DNA of 64,000 bases from positions 62,001 to 126,000 of the forward strand of contig NZ_JARXXP010000012.1 in NCBI RefSeq assembly GCF_029893965.1, in the 5' to 3' direction. Shown in pieces: positions 62,427 to 64,000 of this stretch. Every line of letters begins with the position of its first letter. The stretch's first letter is position 1. The DNA comes from Paenibacillus sp. PastM-3 (GTDB taxonomy: Bacteria > Bacillota > Bacilli > Paenibacillales > Paenibacillaceae). The position numbers and the translations under genes are program-made. Below the pieces are notes generated by a model. The model was given only the letters and a program-made list of their open reading frames with translations. It did not search any database and was not told the DNA's origin.

Positions 62427-63620
62427 ATGAGCAGTATTCCCAAAATTGTCATCCTAGGCGCGGGATATGGAGGTATATTGACCGCCCAGCGGCTACAGAA
62501 AGCTTTGAATTACAATGAAGCTGATGTGACGCTGGTGAACCGCCATGAATATCATTATTTCACTACCCATCTGCATATGCCAGCTGCGGGAACGGACAGC
62601 ATTGAACATACACGCGTATCTATTTCCAAGCTGATAGACGAATTCAAGATCGACCTCGTGAAATCTTCCGTGCAGGAAATCCGCACCCAACAGAAAAAAG
62701 TAATTCTTGAAGACGGCACGCTTTCTTATGACTATCTTGTTATTGCCCTCGGCGGCGAGCCGGAGACCTTCGGTATTCCGGGACTTGATAAATACGCGCT
62801 GACCATCCGCAGCATTAATTCCGTGCGGCTGATCCGCGAGCATATTGAATATCAGTTTGCCAAATACAAAAATGAAAACAACGCGCAGGAGCATATTAAT
62901 TTTGTAATAGGCGGAGCGGGCTTCAGCGGCATTGAATTTGTAGCAGAGCTTGCTGACCGTATTCCTGCCCTCTGCAAGGAATATGACGTAGACCCGAGCC
63001 TGGTGAATATCTACAACGTAGAAGCTGCCCCTACGGCGCTGCCCGGATTTGCGCCTGAGCTGGTTGAGCATGCGATGTCTGTGCTGACCAAGAAAGGGGT
63101 TACCTTCAAAATCGGCGTAGCGATCAAGGAATGCCTGCCGGGCGGTGTCATTCTCGCAACCGGTGAAGAGATCAAAGCCTCCACCATTGTCTGGACCGGC
63201 GGTATCCGCGGCAACCGGCTGATTGAAGCCGCAGGGTTTGAAGCGATGCGCGGACGGGTGAAGGTGGACGAATACCTACGCGTTCCGGGGCATGACAATA
63301 TCTTTATCATCGGAGACGGTTCTCTGATGATTAACCCGGAAGGGCGGCCGTACCCGCCGACAGCACAAATCGCCATGCAGCAGGGCGAATGCTGTGCCCA
63401 TAATCTGGTGGCAGCGATCCGCAGCCAGCAGCCGAAGAAGTTTGTCTTCAGCAACAAGGGAACTGTAGCCTCGCTCGGCAAAGGCCAGGGTATTGCCGTA
63501 GTGGGTGACAAGACATATAAGGGCTGGACGGCAGCACAGCTCAAAAAAGTAGTCGATATGCGCTACCTGTTCATCATCGGCGGCATTCCGCTGGTGCTGA
63601 GGAAGGGAAGATTCTTCTAG
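62427..63620 (+). CDS. yumB: Type II NADH dehydrogenase (YumB)
   Basis: A 397-residue membrane-associated flavoprotein that oxidises NADH and reduces menaquinone. The FAD motif is IVILGAGYGGILTAQRL and the NAD motif is FVIGGAGFSGIEFVAEL; STIVWTGGIRGN and IFIIGDGSLMINPEGRPYPPTAQIAMQQG complete the fold, and the hydrophobic C-terminal helix near YLFIIGGIPLVLRKGRF is the membrane anchor. GGAAGGAGC precedes the ATG. The next gene starts one base after its stop. Confidence 0.94.
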   Translation: MSSIPKIVILGAGYGGILTAQRLQKALNYNEADVTLVNRHEYHYFTTHLHMPAAGTDSIEHTRVSISKLIDEFKIDLVKSSVQEIRTQQKKVILEDGTLSYDYLVIALGGEPETFGIPGLDKYALTIRSINSVRLIREHIEYQFAKYKNENNAQEHINFVIGGAGFSGIEFVAELADRIPALCKEYDVDPSLVNIYNVEAAPTALPGFAPELVEHAMSVLTKKGVTFKIGVAIKECLPGGVILATGEEIKASTIVWTGGIRGNRLIEAAGFEAMRGRVKVDEYLRVPGHDNIFIIGDGSLMINPEGRPYPPTAQIAMQQGECCAHNLVAAIRSQQPKKFVFSNKGTVASLGKGQGIAVVGDKTYKGWTAAQLKKVVDMRYLFIIGGIPLVLRKGRFF

Positions 63621-63621
63621 G

Positions 63622-63873
63622 ATGCGCCACTGCAGTGTACAAGTCCGCGGGCTGTTGACGCGTGAGGAGCTCGACCGCTATAATGCCCTGATTGAGGTAG
63701 GCTCCTACCTGGAGGACCAGAGCCGGTACGATCTGGCTTACCCGGTTCAGAAGGAGATAGATCTGCTTATCCAGCCGGCCATTGAACGGCTGAAGGACAA
63801 GAGCCGGGCCCGTGACCGGGCTACGGCAGAGTATCTGGAGAGCTTGCACGGAGAGAACGGCGAGGACGAATAA
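63622..63873 (+). CDS. Hypothetical protein downstream of yumB, 83 residues
   Basis: A charged helical protein (RGLLTREELDRYNALIEVGS, AIERLKDKSRARDRATAEYL). The ATG is one base beyond the yumB stop, so translation probably depends on coupling with yumB; the sequence before it (TTCTTCTAGG) is a poor ribosome binding site. No family is recognised. Confidence 0.65.
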   Translation: MRHCSVQVRGLLTREELDRYNALIEVGSYLEDQSRYDLAYPVQKEIDLLIQPAIERLKDKSRARDRATAEYLESLHGENGEDE

Positions 63874-63885
63874 CGTTACACGGTA

Positions 63886-63920
63886 GGGGGAGCCAAGCTG
63901 CTAACATGGCTCTCCCTTTA
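63886..63920 (+). terminator. Terminator of the yumB operon
   Basis: GGGGGAGCCA pairs with TGGCTCTCCC around an 11-base loop and is followed by TTT. Confidence 0.75.
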
Positions 63921-64000
63921 CAATAGCCGCCCTTAAGGGGGGGCTTAATTCCTAACAGCAGAGAAAAAGACAACCCGCTATCCTTGACCAGGGCGGTCTT

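Overview
This window looks like the chromosome of an endospore-forming member of the Bacillota, most likely a Paenibacillus. The evidence is a very large S-layer-anchored laminarinase, many sporulation genes (yunB, lytH, ylbJ, an alpha/beta-type SASP, a spoVB-like flippase, sda, a YheC/YheD-like ATP-grasp gene), strong AGGAGG-type ribosome binding sites with frequent GTG and TTG starts, and gene neighbours that recall the yum-yut-yun block of Bacillus subtilis (yunB, lytH, yutD, yutI, yuzB, yutJ, yutM, yumC, yumB), here spread over about 50 kb with many insertions. No rRNA or tRNA gene, prophage, insertion sequence or CRISPR array was recognised.

Layout. 1-932: 3' part of fabH. 933-2551: non-coding DNA with a degenerate 7-bp array, a 6-bp array and a 34/35-bp GC-rich array that runs into the end of a LacI-type regulator. 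2544-8816: the regulator and, divergent from it, a 1674-residue SLH-GH16-CBM protein, with a LacI-type palindrome between them. 8937-12684: a GbsR-like regulator divergent from the glycine betaine transporter opuA. 12919-20646: a VTT membrane protein, yunB, a 12-bp tandem array, a possible small gene, an esterase, a GH13 enzyme, lytH and yutD. 20748-25784: minus-strand genes for a C-terminal processing protease, a stalk-domain protein, NAD kinase and YlbJ. 25935-34944: small proteins, a truncated haemoglobin, an oligopeptidase, SASP, a mutarotase, T-box-controlled trpS and a YfhP-like membrane protein. 35207-46853: ctaB, an Sco protein, a Toprim protein, an MFS transporter, a transglutaminase-like membrane protein, a class B PBP, a HAD phosphatase, a flippase and a thioredoxin-like protein. 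47003-53438: ctaA, a UbiD-type decarboxylase, a HEPN-like gene and SAM-riboswitch-controlled metNIQ. 53623-57050: Fe-S and flavoprotein genes plus mqnE, which indicates the futalosine route to menaquinone. 57170-59789: poorly known genes and a decayed Gfo/Idh/MocA pseudogene. 59857-63873: an ATP-grasp spore gene, the tiny sda gene behind a cluster of DnaA-box-like sites, yumC, yumB and a short downstream gene.

The genes serve respiration (ctaA, ctaB, Sco, mqnE, UbiD, YumB, YutJ), osmoprotection, methionine uptake, beta-glucan and alpha-glucan breakdown, and sporulation. The most notable non-genic signals are several families of tandem or dispersed intergenic repeats: a 61-bp element that abuts the ribosome binding site of two unrelated genes, arrays built on an ACCAAG word downstream of fabH and yunB, and GTCCGTTAG-type intergenic repeats. 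In addition, a palindrome with the core GAAACCG(A/G)TTTC stands in front of both glucan-hydrolase genes. Several small genes were found by eye: sda (47 codons), a YycC-like gene, a 31-codon membrane peptide and a possible 59-codon gene at 15879-16058.
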